A DNA stretch of 64,000 bases, taken from contig NZ_JAGGMI010000017.1 in assembly GCF_017875235.1 (NCBI RefSeq), positions 26,882 to 90,881 of the forward strand, read 5' to 3'. Position numbers and translations under genes: made by a program. Below are positions 43,079 through 51,506 of this stretch, one piece after another (the first letter of the stretch is position 1; each line of letters begins with the position of its first letter). The notes under the pieces are model-generated. The model saw nothing but the letters and a program-made list of their open reading frames with translations, made no database searches and was not told where the DNA came from. The DNA is from Asticcacaulis solisilvae. GTDB lineage: Bacteria; Pseudomonadota; Alphaproteobacteria; Caulobacterales; Caulobacteraceae.

Positions 43079-44215
43079 CTATTTGGCGCTGAAGCGATAG
43101 ATAAGCGTGTTCGAATAGGTCTCGCCGGGTTTCAGGACCGCCGAACCGAAGCCCTGTTGATTGGGCGTGTCGGGGAAACGCTGCGGCTCCAGCACGAAGG
43201 CATCGCCTTCGCGGTAGATGCCACGGGCCTTACCCGAAGTCGTGCCGTCGAGGAAGTTGCCGGAATAGAACTGGATACCCGGCTGGTCCGACGACAGCTC
43301 CAGCTTGCGGCCCGAGACCTCGTCCTCGACCACGGCCATCAGGCGTGGTTTGGCGGTGGCCTCCAGGCTGGCGACCCAGTTGTGGTCATAGCCGCGGCCG
43401 TAGACGATCTGGGTGTCGGAGGCATCGCGGACGCGGGCGCCGATGGCTGTGGGCGTGCGGAAGTCGAAGACCGTGCCTTCGACCTTGCGCACTTCGCCGG
43501 TCGGGATGGCGCCCGAATCGGTCGGCAGGTAGGCATCGGCCAGCAATGTGAGTTTGTGCTCATTGATCGAGCGGTTGCCGCCCTCACCGCCCAGGTTCCA
43601 GTAGGCGTGGTTGGTGATGTTGACGATGGTCGTTTTCGTCGTCTTGGCGGTGTAGCGGATGGTCAGCTCGTTGGCGTCGTTCAGCGCATACACCGCGCGC
43701 ACCGTCATCTGGCCGGGATAACCCATGTCGCCGTCCGGGCTGATGTATTCCAGCTCGACGCTGGCTTCGGCCCCGCTCGACACCTTGACCACCGACCAGT
43801 TGACCTTGTCGAAGCCCTTGGTGCCTCCGTGCAACGAATTGACGCCATTATTGACCGGCGTCTCATACGCCTTGCCGTCGACGGTGAACTTGCCCTTGGC
43901 CAGGCGGTTGGCGAAGCGGCCGACCGTCGCGCCGAAATACTGCGGCGTCTTGATGTAGTCGTCGAGCGTGGCGTGACCGAGCGTAATATCGGCCGGCTTG
44001 CCATTGCGATCGGCGGTGATCAGGGCCTGGAGGCTGGCGCCATAGGTGAGGACCGTCGCCGACGTGCCCTTGCCGTTGCGCAGCGTAATGGCCTCGACCG
44101 CGCCACCGTCGGCCAGCGTGCCGAACGGGGCGCGGCTGGCCTCACCCGCGGCGGCGGAAACGGCAATTAAAGACAGCGCAAAAGCGGGGAGCGCCCATAA
44201 GGCAGACAACGACAT
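43079..44215 (-). CDS. galM: exported aldose 1-epimerase
   Basis: 378 aa. A hydrophobic N-terminus (SLSALWALPAFALSLIAVSA) looks like a signal peptide cleaved near AAAG, so it works in the periplasm, as in some other exported GalM proteins. Family motifs: FGATVGRFANRLAKG, NSLHGGTKGFD, NHAYWNLGG (catalytic His), YDHNWV and LEPQRFPDTPNQ (catalytic Glu). It interconverts alpha and beta anomers of galactose, arabinose or similar sugars released by the neighbouring glycosidases. An AT-rich operator lies 28-42 bases upstream. Confidence 0.92.
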   Translation of the reverse strand: MSLSALWALPAFALSLIAVSAAAGEASRAPFGTLADGGAVEAITLRNGKGTSATVLTYGASLQALITADRNGKPADITLGHATLDDYIKTPQYFGATVGRFANRLAKGKFTVDGKAYETPVNNGVNSLHGGTKGFDKVNWSVVKVSSGAEASVELEYISPDGDMGYPGQMTVRAVYALNDANELTIRYTAKTTKTTIVNITNHAYWNLGGEGGNRSINEHKLTLLADAYLPTDSGAIPTGEVRKVEGTVFDFRTPTAIGARVRDASDTQIVYGRGYDHNWVASLEATAKPRLMAVVEDEVSGRKLELSSDQPGIQFYSGNFLDGTTSGKARGIYREGDAFVLEPQRFPDTPNQQGFGSAVLKPGETYSNTLIYRFSAK

Positions 44216-44242
44216 AAACCCATCCCTGATTATTTATCCGAT

Positions 44243-44257
44243 TTATAAGATAATTAA
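44243..44257. promoter_or_regulatory. AT-rich 6-3-6 operator (site g)
   Basis: TTATAAGATAATTAA lies between the ABC importer genes and galM, upstream of the galM-GH5-GH5 operon. It links this operon to the set controlled by the putative DgoR-like regulator. Confidence 0.5.
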
Positions 44258-44298
44258 TTGGCACAGCTAAAATCGCCGGTCAACCGGTAAAAGCGGCC

Positions 44299-45612
44299 TC
44301 AGGACAGATTGGCCAACATGTCGTTGATCCGCGTTTCAGCGTCTCCCAGGGCCTCATCGATCGGCTTCAGGCCGGTGATGGCGGCGGCCAGTTCGTCGCT
44401 CAGCATTTCCTGGATGGCGAACTGGCGCTGGACATCGGTCGGCAGGCCCTGGCCGTAATTGGTGATGGCAACCAGGTCGCGGCGATGCGGGCCGGCACGC
44501 CACTTTGGATCGTCTGCTACGGCCTGCATCGACGACAGGTGGCCCGATCGCGTCCATTCGGCCTCGTGCTGGCTCAGGAATTTCAACAGCCGATAGGTTG
44601 CGGCTTCCTGTGCCGGCGTCCGCTTTTTGCGCGGCATGACCCAGGCGTGGCCGTCGACAAAGGCGGGATCCACCTGCCCAAACAAACGCGGATAGGGCTT
44701 GACGCGATAGCCGTGATAGAGCGGCCGGCCAGCTAGCGCGGCTTCAGTATCAAACGTGCCGATCATCCACGTGCCAACGATATAAACTCCGCCCTCGCCA
44801 TTGATGAAGGCGGTCGTGGCGGCGGCATAGTCCTGATCGCGCGTCGTCAGGTCTTCGGCATAGATCTGGCGAAACAGGGCGACGATCTCACGCGCTTTTG
44901 ACGTGTTGACGCGGATGCGATTCGGCTCAGGAAAGACGATCTCGTTCTGCGCCAGCAGGTAGGTATAGAGGTTGCGGGCATAGGCCGCCTTCTCGTTGAC
45001 GATCGACTGGACGAAATAGGGCTTGCCGGTCGCCTTGTGAAACTGGCGTGCCTGCGTCAGCAGTTCCTGGGCATTGCGCGGCAGGATGGGCTCACCGTTG
45101 CGTACCAGGCCTGCCTGACCAAACAGGTTCATATTGATGTGGAACAGCTGCGTCCACGTATCGAACGGCAGGCCGTAGACTTCGTTATTGATGGTCACCG
45201 CCCGCCGCGCCGCCGGTGTAAAGGCATCGGGCGCAACGCCTGCTTTTGCCAGCCCCTGCCCCATCGGCATCAGCAGGCCGTGGGTCTGGTAGTCGGGAAT
45301 GACCGCCATATGCATGGTCACCAGGTCGGGCGCATCATCCGCCGCCAGTTGCGCCGACAGCTGGTTATAGCCCGGCCAGGCGACCGTATTGATATTCAGG
45401 CGAATGTCGGGGTTTTCAGCCTCAAAGCGGTCGAGCAGTTCGGTTATGATCTCACATTCACCGTTCGGATTGAGCGTCGCCTTGCCGAACTTGGGCACGT
45501 GAGCACGGCAATCGCCGAAGATGCGCTGCACGGTGATGCTGGGGCGCGGATCGGGCTTCTCGCATCCGCCGAGCGCCACAAGCGCGCACAGGAGTGCCGC
45601 CCACGCCCTCAC
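44299..45612 (-). CDS. sugar ABC importer substrate-binding lipoprotein
   Basis: 437 aa from a GTG at 45612 that overlaps the permease stop (GTGA); the longer frame upstream is antisense-like. The N-terminus RAWAALLCALVALGGC has a lipobox with Cys17, so the protein is anchored to the membrane facing the periplasm. It is a cluster-B solute-binding protein of the CUT1 type (ELLDRFEAENPDIRLNINTV, DDAPDLVTMHMAVIPDYQTH, GLPFDTWTQLFHINMNLFGQ, FINGEGGVYIVGTWMIGTFD). It delivers a sugar or oligosaccharide to the two permeases. Gene order is unusual in that it comes last. Confidence 0.92.
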   Translation of the reverse strand: MRAWAALLCALVALGGCEKPDPRPSITVQRIFGDCRAHVPKFGKATLNPNGECEIITELLDRFEAENPDIRLNINTVAWPGYNQLSAQLAADDAPDLVTMHMAVIPDYQTHGLLMPMGQGLAKAGVAPDAFTPAARRAVTINNEVYGLPFDTWTQLFHINMNLFGQAGLVRNGEPILPRNAQELLTQARQFHKATGKPYFVQSIVNEKAAYARNLYTYLLAQNEIVFPEPNRIRVNTSKAREIVALFRQIYAEDLTTRDQDYAAATTAFINGEGGVYIVGTWMIGTFDTEAALAGRPLYHGYRVKPYPRLFGQVDPAFVDGHAWVMPRKKRTPAQEAATYRLLKFLSQHEAEWTRSGHLSSMQAVADDPKWRAGPHRRDLVAITNYGQGLPTDVQRQFAIQEMLSDELAAAITGLKPIDEALGDAETRINDMLANLS

Positions 45613-46466
45613 AGCTTCACCATGCCGGTGACGGCCCCGACGATATGCTTCTGGAACAGGATGTAGATGATCAGGACCGGCAGACCGGCGACGACCGCCT
45701 GGGCCGTCAGAACGCCCATGCCGGTGACTTCGATATAGTTGCTCTGGGCGGCGGCCATGCCCTCGGTCAGGGTGAACATGGCCGGACGCGTCGCCGAAAT
45801 CAGCGGCCACCAGTAGTCGTTCCACGATAAAAGGAATGTGTATATGGCGAGGCTGGCCAGGGCCGGCACGGTCTGCGGCAGCAGGATGTGCCAGAAGGTG
45901 CTGAACGTAGAGGCGCCATCCAGTCTGGCGGCATCTTCGAGGCTTTTCGGCAGGGCGCGAAACGCCTCGGTCATCAGGAAGACACCCAACGGAGCCGACA
46001 GGCCGGGCAGGATTAGCGCCAGGTAAGAGTTGTGCCAGTGCAGGTCGCTGAAAATCTGGTGGCGCGTCAGGATGACCGACTGATCCGGAATCGCCAGTCC
46101 CATAAGGACCAGCGCATAGAGCCAGTTGCGGCCGGGGAACTGCAACCTGCCAAAGGCAAAGCCCGCCAGTGACGACAGCACCAGCACACCGGCAACCGAA
46201 GCCCCCGACACAACCATTGAATTGAAGAACCAGCGGAACAGAGTCGCGTTACGGAACAGCTCGATATAGTTGTCGAGTGTATAGGGGCCGGTGAGCTTTA
46301 GCGGCGCGTGGCGCATCAGCTCGACATTGGGCCGGAACGACAGGTAGACCGCCCACAAAAGCGGCAGCAGGACGAAGGCCAGCATGCTAGCGCAAAATGC
46401 CAGCCGCAGCCACGCCCAGGTCTGGCGGCCGCGTGTATTGATGGGCGCTATGGCAACCGCGCTCAT
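45609..46466 (-). CDS. sugar ABC importer permease (MalG-like)
   Basis: 285 aa from the ATG at 46466, which overlaps the previous stop (ATGA). Six membrane helices; the coupling-loop EAA motif is seen as EAFRALPKSLEDAARLDGAS with the following ILLPQTVPALASLAIYTFLL. The N-terminal PLLWAVYLSFRPN is typical of CUT1 second permeases. It works with the permease and ATPase upstream. Confidence 0.93.
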   Translation of the reverse strand: MSAVAIAPINTRGRQTWAWLRLAFCASMLAFVLLPLLWAVYLSFRPNVELMRHAPLKLTGPYTLDNYIELFRNATLFRWFFNSMVVSGASVAGVLVLSSLAGFAFGRLQFPGRNWLYALVLMGLAIPDQSVILTRHQIFSDLHWHNSYLALILPGLSAPLGVFLMTEAFRALPKSLEDAARLDGASTFSTFWHILLPQTVPALASLAIYTFLLSWNDYWWPLISATRPAMFTLTEGMAAAQSNYIEVTGMGVLTAQAVVAGLPVLIIYILFQKHIVGAVTGMVKL

Positions 46467-47329
46467 GCCCGCCCCCACAGCCGGCGCGCCAGTTGCGGCA
46501 CCAGGGCGACGACCAGGATCAGGGCGAACAGTATCTGCGACGCGGCCGCCGCATAGCCGACGTCCCAGTGGTTGAAGCCGGTCTCATAGATATAGAGTAC
46601 CATCGGCCGCGAGGCACCGTTCGGCCCGCCCTGGGTCAGCAGTTGCGGCTGGCCGAAGAGCTGGAACTGTAAGGCACACTCATAGGCGATGACCAGCAGC
46701 AGGGCCGGCGTCAAGGCCGGCAGGGTGACGTGGCGAAACACCGACCATGGCGTGGCGCGGTCCAGCGCCGCCGCTTCATAGACCGAGCGCGGGATCTGCT
46801 GGAGCGCCGACAGGAAGAGGATCATCGGCAGGCCGAGGCTCCACCAGACGGTGATCAGCACCAGGCTGGGCAGGACCAGATGCGGGTCGCTCAGGAAGGC
46901 GAGCGGCCGCGCGCCGACACCTTGCGCGACGTGACTGAGCAGACCCCCATCGACGGTCAGGACCTGGCGCCAGACGATGGTCATGACCGTCACCGACAGC
47001 ACCGAAGAAGCAAAGACGATGCTGCGCAAGGCCGCGGCAAACCGCCCTGCCCTGTTAAGCGCCAGCGCCAAAGCCAGCGCCACCGTCACCAGCACAGGCA
47101 CGCACAGGGCGACAAACAGGACGGTATTGCCAAGCGCCTGACGGAAGGTGGCGTCACGGAACAGGCGTGTATAGTTTTCCAGACCGATAAACGTCGCGCC
47201 GCCGAACAGGTTGGCGCGGTGCAGGCTCAGCGACACGCCGGTCAGCAGCGGATAGACCAACAGCCACAGATAGACTGCCAGAAAGGGCAGGACGAACAGC
47301 AGATGTGTCCAGCCGCGCCGCTCGGTCAT
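46463..47329 (-). CDS. sugar ABC importer permease (MalF-like)
   Basis: 288 aa with six membrane helices, the CUT1 N-terminus FVLPFLAVYLWLLVYPLLTG, YTRLFRDATFRQALGNTV and a coupling-loop motif (LQQIPRSVYEAAALDRATPW, FRHVTLPALTPALLLV). It forms the inner-membrane channel with the second permease. Both ends overlap neighbouring genes by 4 bases, so the importer is translated as a coupled unit. Confidence 0.93.
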   Translation of the reverse strand: MTERRGWTHLLFVLPFLAVYLWLLVYPLLTGVSLSLHRANLFGGATFIGLENYTRLFRDATFRQALGNTVLFVALCVPVLVTVALALALALNRAGRFAAALRSIVFASSVLSVTVMTIVWRQVLTVDGGLLSHVAQGVGARPLAFLSDPHLVLPSLVLITVWWSLGLPMILFLSALQQIPRSVYEAAALDRATPWSVFRHVTLPALTPALLLVIAYECALQFQLFGQPQLLTQGGPNGASRPMVLYIYETGFNHWDVGYAAAASQILFALILVVALVPQLARRLWGRA

Positions 47330-48441
47330 GACACGTCCGCGTGGTAAGCCATGCCATCGGCGTCGAACAGGTGGGCGCGGGCGCCGTCAAACGACAGGCC
47401 GACCGCATCGCCGTCGCTGTATTGGCTGACGCCCGTCTGGGTCGCCACGACCTCGCGGCCGTCGCCCAGCACGACGTGGACCCAGGACTGCTCGCCCAGC
47501 CGCTCGACAAAACCAACCGTGGCGCGGATTTGACCGGCATCGGGTGCGGTCAGGGTAATGTCCTCGGCGCGCAGGCCCAGCCGCCACGACGGGCTTTCCG
47601 GCAGCCCGGGGTGTTTGATGGCCGTCGCGATCAGCGTGCCATCGAGGTCGAAACCGGCCTTCCCCCTCGCAGTCTGGCGCAAATTCCCCGCCAGCACGTT
47701 CATCGGCGTGGCGCCGACAAACTGGGCAACAAAGACATTGGCCGGCCGCATGAAGATTTCGAGCGGCGTGCCGATCTGCTGGATGCGGTGCTCGTGCATC
47801 ACCATGATGCGCGACGCCAGGGTCATGGCCTCGACTTGGTCGTGGGTCACCATAACCGTGGTGGCCGCCAGCGTCTTGCTGATATGCGCCAGTTCGCGCC
47901 GGGTGCGCAGCCGCAGGGCCGGATCGAGGCTCGATAGCGGTTCGTCCATCAACAGCAGGTCGGGCCGGCGGACCAGGGCTCGCGCCAACGCCACGCGTTG
48001 CTGCTGGCCACCGGACAGCTTGCCGGGCTTACGGTCCAGAAACGGCTCGATGGCCAGGGCACGGGCAGCATCGTTGATGCGGCGGCTGATCTCGTCGGCG
48101 GGCACGCGCGCATTGCGCAGACCGAACGCCAGGTTATCGGCCACGCTCATATGCGGATAGAGGGCATAGTCCTGAAAGACCATGGCGACGCCGCGATCCC
48201 CGGGCGCCACATTGTGGATCGGCGCGCCATGCAGCAGGATATCGCCGCCATCGACGCTTTCGAGGCCAGCAATCAGCCGCAGCAGCGTGGTCTTGCCGCA
48301 ACCCGAAGGCCCAAGAATAACAAAGAACTCGCCCTTGCCGATGCCGAATGACAGGTCGTCAAACAGCCTTAGCCCATCGAAGACCTTGGCGACATTACGG
48401 AACTCGAGGGCCGGTGCGGACGGCATGTCGTTGTGCTTCAC
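47326..48441 (-). CDS. sugar ABC importer ATP-binding protein (UgpC/MsmK-like)
   Basis: 371 aa from a GTG at 48441; an ATG at 48426 is equally plausible. Walker A GPSGCGKTT, signature LSGGQQQRVALARALVRRPD, Walker B LLLMDEPLSSLD and H-loop VTHDQVEAM are followed by a TOBE/OB-type regulatory domain (FVGATPMNVLAG, LGLRAEDI, VGFVERLGEQSWVHVVLGDG). It is the first gene of the ABC importer operon and powers sugar uptake. A CG-centred palindrome and an ATCCGATCGGAT palindrome lie in its promoter. Confidence 0.93.
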   Translation of the reverse strand: MKHNDMPSAPALEFRNVAKVFDGLRLFDDLSFGIGKGEFFVILGPSGCGKTTLLRLIAGLESVDGGDILLHGAPIHNVAPGDRGVAMVFQDYALYPHMSVADNLAFGLRNARVPADEISRRINDAARALAIEPFLDRKPGKLSGGQQQRVALARALVRRPDLLLMDEPLSSLDPALRLRTRRELAHISKTLAATTVMVTHDQVEAMTLASRIMVMHEHRIQQIGTPLEIFMRPANVFVAQFVGATPMNVLAGNLRQTARGKAGFDLDGTLIATAIKHPGLPESPSWRLGLRAEDITLTAPDAGQIRATVGFVERLGEQSWVHVVLGDGREVVATQTGVSQYSDGDAVGLSFDGARAHLFDADGMAYHADVS

Positions 48442-48474
48442 CCCATGGGCGACTTTTTGCGCCCGTCCGGCATT

Positions 48475-48517
48475 TGTTACCGGTTATAGCGTTCAGAATA
48501 AAGCAATCCGATCGGAT
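48475..48517. promoter_or_regulatory. palindromes upstream of the sugar ABC importer
   Basis: TGTTACCGGTTATA (48475-48488) is a LacI-type site like the one upstream of the sigma operon at 13894. ATCCGATCGGAT (48506-48517) is a perfect 12-bp palindrome 65 bases or more upstream of the ATPase start. Both are candidate operators; the proteins that bind them are not known. Confidence 0.45.
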
Positions 48518-48608
48518 GTAAACGGTTTCGCATCAAACCGTGCCATGGTCCAGCCGGATACAGGTTCGGCAAAATGCCGGCGCGACCTTCCCGCGTCATG
48601 GTCGGCTG

Positions 48609-48920
48609 CTACCGCGTCGTGAACCGCTTCCGGAAATATTGGAAGGCGAATATCATGACACCCATGCCGGTCAAGAAGGAGGCAATGCGGGCCACCGCCA
48701 GGCAGCCCGACCAGTCGAGCGACAGGTCGAGAAGACTCTTTACCAGCAGCGGCGCGACCGAACCGGCATAGCCTGAGGCGTCGGCGACATAGATGAGAAA
48801 GCCCGCCGTGCCGATCGAGCCCGTGCACGCCATGAAACGTTCGAACAAAAGGCCGTTGAACGGCGCATAGGCGAGGTAGATCCCCGCCCCCAGCACGATG
48901 ATCCACCATACGGGCGGCAC
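48609..48920 (-). pseudogene. 3' fragment of an MFS-like membrane protein
   Basis: About 103 codons with three or four membrane helices (VWWIIVLGAGIYLAYAPFNG, GTAGFLIYVADASGYAGSVA, CLAVARIASFLTGMGVMIFA) that look like the C-terminal quarter of an MFS-type transporter of the DUF5690 kind. There is no real start: the frame begins with a GTG right at the edge of the repeat element, where the N-terminal part has been lost. Confidence 0.75.
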
Positions 48921-48923
48921 TCC

Positions 48924-49041
48924 CTAGAGCGATATGGCGAAAAGTGCCAAGATGCTTTTTTTGGGTTTTCGCCTTAAATATCGCGACAAAACAAAAACTT
49001 AGATCGGTATGATGTTTCCACTTAAAATCATGCCAACCCTA
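48924..49041 (+). repeat. inverted copy of the two-hairpin repeat at a deletion scar
   Basis: Reads CTAGAGCGATATGGCGAAAA...TTTTCGCC...ATATCGC, then AGATCGGTATGATG and a decayed arm ATCATGCCAACCCTA. It matches the copies at 8750 and 33299 in reverse orientation. It lies exactly between the truncated MFS gene (left) and the truncated TonB receptor (right). Confidence 0.8.
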
Positions 49042-49276
49042 GGTCGACGACGTCCTGGCTTCGGTCGGGACCGGCGGCCTTGCCAGCCTCAACGACAAGG
49101 CCTATGGCTCGCTGGACGGCAATGTCACCTACAAGCTCAATGACCAGCTGCCCCTGGTGGTCGAGGCGCAGAACCTCACCAACGAGGCCCAGTGGCAGTT
49201 CGCCCAGAACGGCCAGTTCGGCGGCTACACCTATAACGGCCGCACGCTGTCGATCGGCGTGCGCGGCAAGTTCTAG
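49041..49276 (+). pseudogene. 3' fragment of a TonB-dependent receptor
   Basis: 78 codons in frame to the TAG at 49274 encode a receptor C-terminus: YGSLDGNVTYKLNDQLPLVV, EAQNLTNEAQWQFA, GYTYNGRTLSIGVRGKF. The final strand pattern with terminal Phe is that of an outer-membrane barrel. Nothing upstream of base 49041 continues the frame, so about 90 percent of the gene is missing. Confidence 0.85.
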
Positions 49277-49304
49277 CCAGATCGCTTATCGGATTTGTTT
49301 TGCA

Positions 49305-49339
49305 CCTGCCGGCCAGTTCACCACGGCCGGCAGGTTTTA
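49305..49339 (+). terminator. Rho-independent terminator of the lost receptor gene
   Basis: CCTGCCGGCC (49305-49314) pairs with GGCCGGCAGG (49325-49334), followed by TTTTATT. It would have ended the receptor transcript and now sits just upstream of the phosphatase gene. Confidence 0.75.
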
Positions 49340-49355
49340 TTGTCAAGGGGTCACA

Positions 49356-50762
49356 ATGAAATCGCTGCTCGTCTGTCTTTCGCTCTTGTGCGCGTCACCT
49401 GTGTTGGCTGAGACCACGATTTCGCCGCAGCTCCAGGCCGCCCTCGACCGCGCCCCGAACACGAAGCGGGCGCGCAATGTCATCCTGTTCATCGGCGACG
49501 GCATGGGAATAGGCTCCGTGACCGCCGGCCGCATCTTTGCCGGCCAAGCGCGCGGAGAAGACGGCGCCTCCTATCGCCTGAGCTTCGAAGCCCTGCCCTA
49601 TACCGGACTGTCGAAGACCTATTCGGCCGACAAGTTCGTCACCGATTCAGCCAACGGCATCTCGGCCATCACCACCGGCGTCAAGACGATCAATGCCGCC
49701 ATCGGCGTCGACGCCACGGTCCGGAGCAACGACTGCGCCTCAGCGATCAAGGCGCGCGTGCCAACCATCACCGAACAGCTTAAATCTGAAGGTAAGGCGA
49801 CGGGTATCGTCACCACGGCCGGCCTGACCGACGCGACACCGGCGGGCGCCTATGGCCACGTGCCATCGCGCGGCTGGCGCTCGGACACAGAACTGCCCGC
49901 GGCCGCCACCCAGGCCGGTTGCGTGGACCTGGCCCGGCAACTGGTCGAAGCGCCCGAGCGCTTGCGCCTCGACGTGGCTTTAGGCGGCGATCGCGCCCGT
50001 TTCGTCACAAAGGCAGAGGGTGGACGGCGTGCGGATCGCGACCTGACGGCGGAATGGCGTGCGCAACCCGGCGCCACGGTCGTCACCGACAGGACGGCGC
50101 TTATGGCCGTCGACACCGGCCAGACGCGAAAGCTGCTGGGACTGTTCGCCGACGGCGACCTGCCGTCGGTCGTCGACCACAAGGGCCAGGGCGCCACGCC
50201 GACGCTCGAAGAGATGACACGCAAGGCCATCAGTGTCCTTGAACGTAACGACGACGGCTTCTTCCTGCTGGTCGAATCCGCCGCGATCGACAAGTGGCAC
50301 CACGACAACAACGCCTATCGCGCGCTCGCTGATGTCGATCAACTCGACAAGGCGGTCAAGGCGGCGCTGGAGATGACCGATGCGGCCGACACCCTGATCA
50401 TCGTCACCGCCGACCACAGCCATGGCCTGACGATCAATGCCGGATCGACACGCGAAGAACCGATCCTGGGTCTGGCGCGCAAGCACGGCGTAAACGAACC
50501 TGACAAGGACGGACGCCCGCGCCTGACGCTCAGCTACGCCACCGGCCCCGGCTTCCGGCCGGCCGGCGCGCCTGCGCCGACTGAGGACGAAGCCCTGTCG
50601 CCCGACTTCCGTCAGCCCGCCCTGACGCCGATGTCGAGCGCCCAGCACGCTGGCGAGGACGTCGCCGTCTATGCGTCAGGCCCCTACGCCCACCTGCTGA
50701 CCGGCACGGTGGAATCGAGTTTTATTTACGAAGTCATGCGATTCGCGACATCGAGGCGCTGA
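49356..50762 (+). CDS. exported alkaline phosphatase
   Basis: 468 aa from the ATG at 49356 (AAGGGG 6 bases upstream); the longer frame from 49080 runs over the receptor remnant in another phase. A signal peptide (KSLLVCLSLLCASPVLA) ends before Glu19. Metal Asp48 lies in FIGDGMG, the nucleophile Ser98 in VTDSANGISAITTG, further metal ligands in VESAAIDKWHHDNNAYRAL and the TADHSHGL motif. The usual VEGGRIDHGHH motif is modified to VESAAIDKWHH. It hydrolyses phosphate monoesters in the periplasm. No phosphate-type operator is evident upstream. Confidence 0.92.
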   Translation: MKSLLVCLSLLCASPVLAETTISPQLQAALDRAPNTKRARNVILFIGDGMGIGSVTAGRIFAGQARGEDGASYRLSFEALPYTGLSKTYSADKFVTDSANGISAITTGVKTINAAIGVDATVRSNDCASAIKARVPTITEQLKSEGKATGIVTTAGLTDATPAGAYGHVPSRGWRSDTELPAAATQAGCVDLARQLVEAPERLRLDVALGGDRARFVTKAEGGRRADRDLTAEWRAQPGATVVTDRTALMAVDTGQTRKLLGLFADGDLPSVVDHKGQGATPTLEEMTRKAISVLERNDDGFFLLVESAAIDKWHHDNNAYRALADVDQLDKAVKAALEMTDAADTLIIVTADHSHGLTINAGSTREEPILGLARKHGVNEPDKDGRPRLTLSYATGPGFRPAGAPAPTEDEALSPDFRQPALTPMSSAQHAGEDVAVYASGPYAHLLTGTVESSFIYEVMRFATSRR

Positions 50763-50786
50763 TTTGGCGGATATGCCGCGTGGCTA

Positions 50787-51506
50787 TCAACGGCGCGTCG
50801 ATGCGCCCGGCACCAGCATGTAGCCCTGGCCATGCACTGTGCGGATGGCTTCAGGGTGGTTCGGGTCGCGTTCGACCTTTTTGCGCAGGCGCCCGATGCG
50901 CGTATCCACCGAACGGCTGAACGGTTCCATCTCGGGATCGCCGGCCAGGTCCAGTATCTGGTCGCGGCTCAGGACCTTGTTGGGGTTCGACGCGAAGATA
51001 TGCAGCAGGTCGGTTTCCAGCGCCGTCAGCGACACCTGCGCGCCTCCGGAGGTATAGAGCCTGCGCGTGCCTACATTATAGGAGCAGAGGCCGATGCGCA
51101 CCTCCTCGCCCATGGTCGCGGCCGGAGCGTCTTCACGCGCGGCGCGGCGCAGGACCGCCCGCACCCGCGCCAGCATTTCGCGCATATCGAAGGGCTTGGC
51201 GATATAGTCGTCGGCGCCGATTTCAAGGCCGATGACGCGGTCGATCGGGTCCGCCGCGCCGGTCAGCATGATGATGCCGATCGGGCCAAGCCCCCGCAGG
51301 TGTCTGGCGATCGACAAGCCGTCCTCGCGCGGCATGTTGATGTCGAGCAGTACCAGATCGACCGGCCGTTCGGCCATAATTGCGCGCAGCGCCTCGCCGC
51401 CCTCCGCCTCGCTGACGTGATAGCCGTTCTTGACGAGGTAGCGGGCGACGACCGAACGCAGGTCTTCCTCGTCGTCGACAACGACAATATGCGGGTCGGC
51501 GCTCAT
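50787..51506 (-). CDS. OmpR-family response regulator
   Basis: 239 aa. The receiver domain has DDEED near residues 11-15, phospho-acceptor Asp55 in LLDINMPREDG and Lys104 in YIAKPFDMRE. The C-terminal winged helix (LTALETDLLHIFASNPNKVL, SRSVDTRIGRLRKKVERDPN, IRTVHGQGYMLVPG) binds DNA. Its start overlaps the kinase stop by ATGA, so it is the cognate partner. It is the best candidate to bind the bipartite motif at 54500, 54566, 55151 and 58938. Confidence 0.93.
   Translation of the reverse strand: MSADPHIVVVDDEEDLRSVVARYLVKNGYHVSEAEGGEALRAIMAERPVDLVLLDINMPREDGLSIARHLRGLGPIGIIMLTGAADPIDRVIGLEIGADDYIAKPFDMREMLARVRAVLRRAAREDAPAATMGEEVRIGLCSYNVGTRRLYTSGGAQVSLTALETDLLHIFASNPNKVLSRDQILDLAGDPEMEPFSRSVDTRIGRLRKKVERDPNHPEAIRTVHGQGYMLVPGASTRR

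Noticed and set aside
44299..45825. Longer N-terminus for the sugar-binding lipoprotein
   Set aside because: The extra residues read through the permease gene in another frame and would bury the lipobox; the GTG at 45612 gives a proper lipoprotein signal.
48517..48532. TGTAAACGGTTTCGCA as a second LacI-type operator
   Set aside because: The two halves match too poorly to claim a site.
49080..49355. Longer N-terminus for the alkaline phosphatase
   Set aside because: The extension is a shifted-frame reading of the receptor remnant and terminator; the ATG at 49356 has a good ribosome site and signal peptide.
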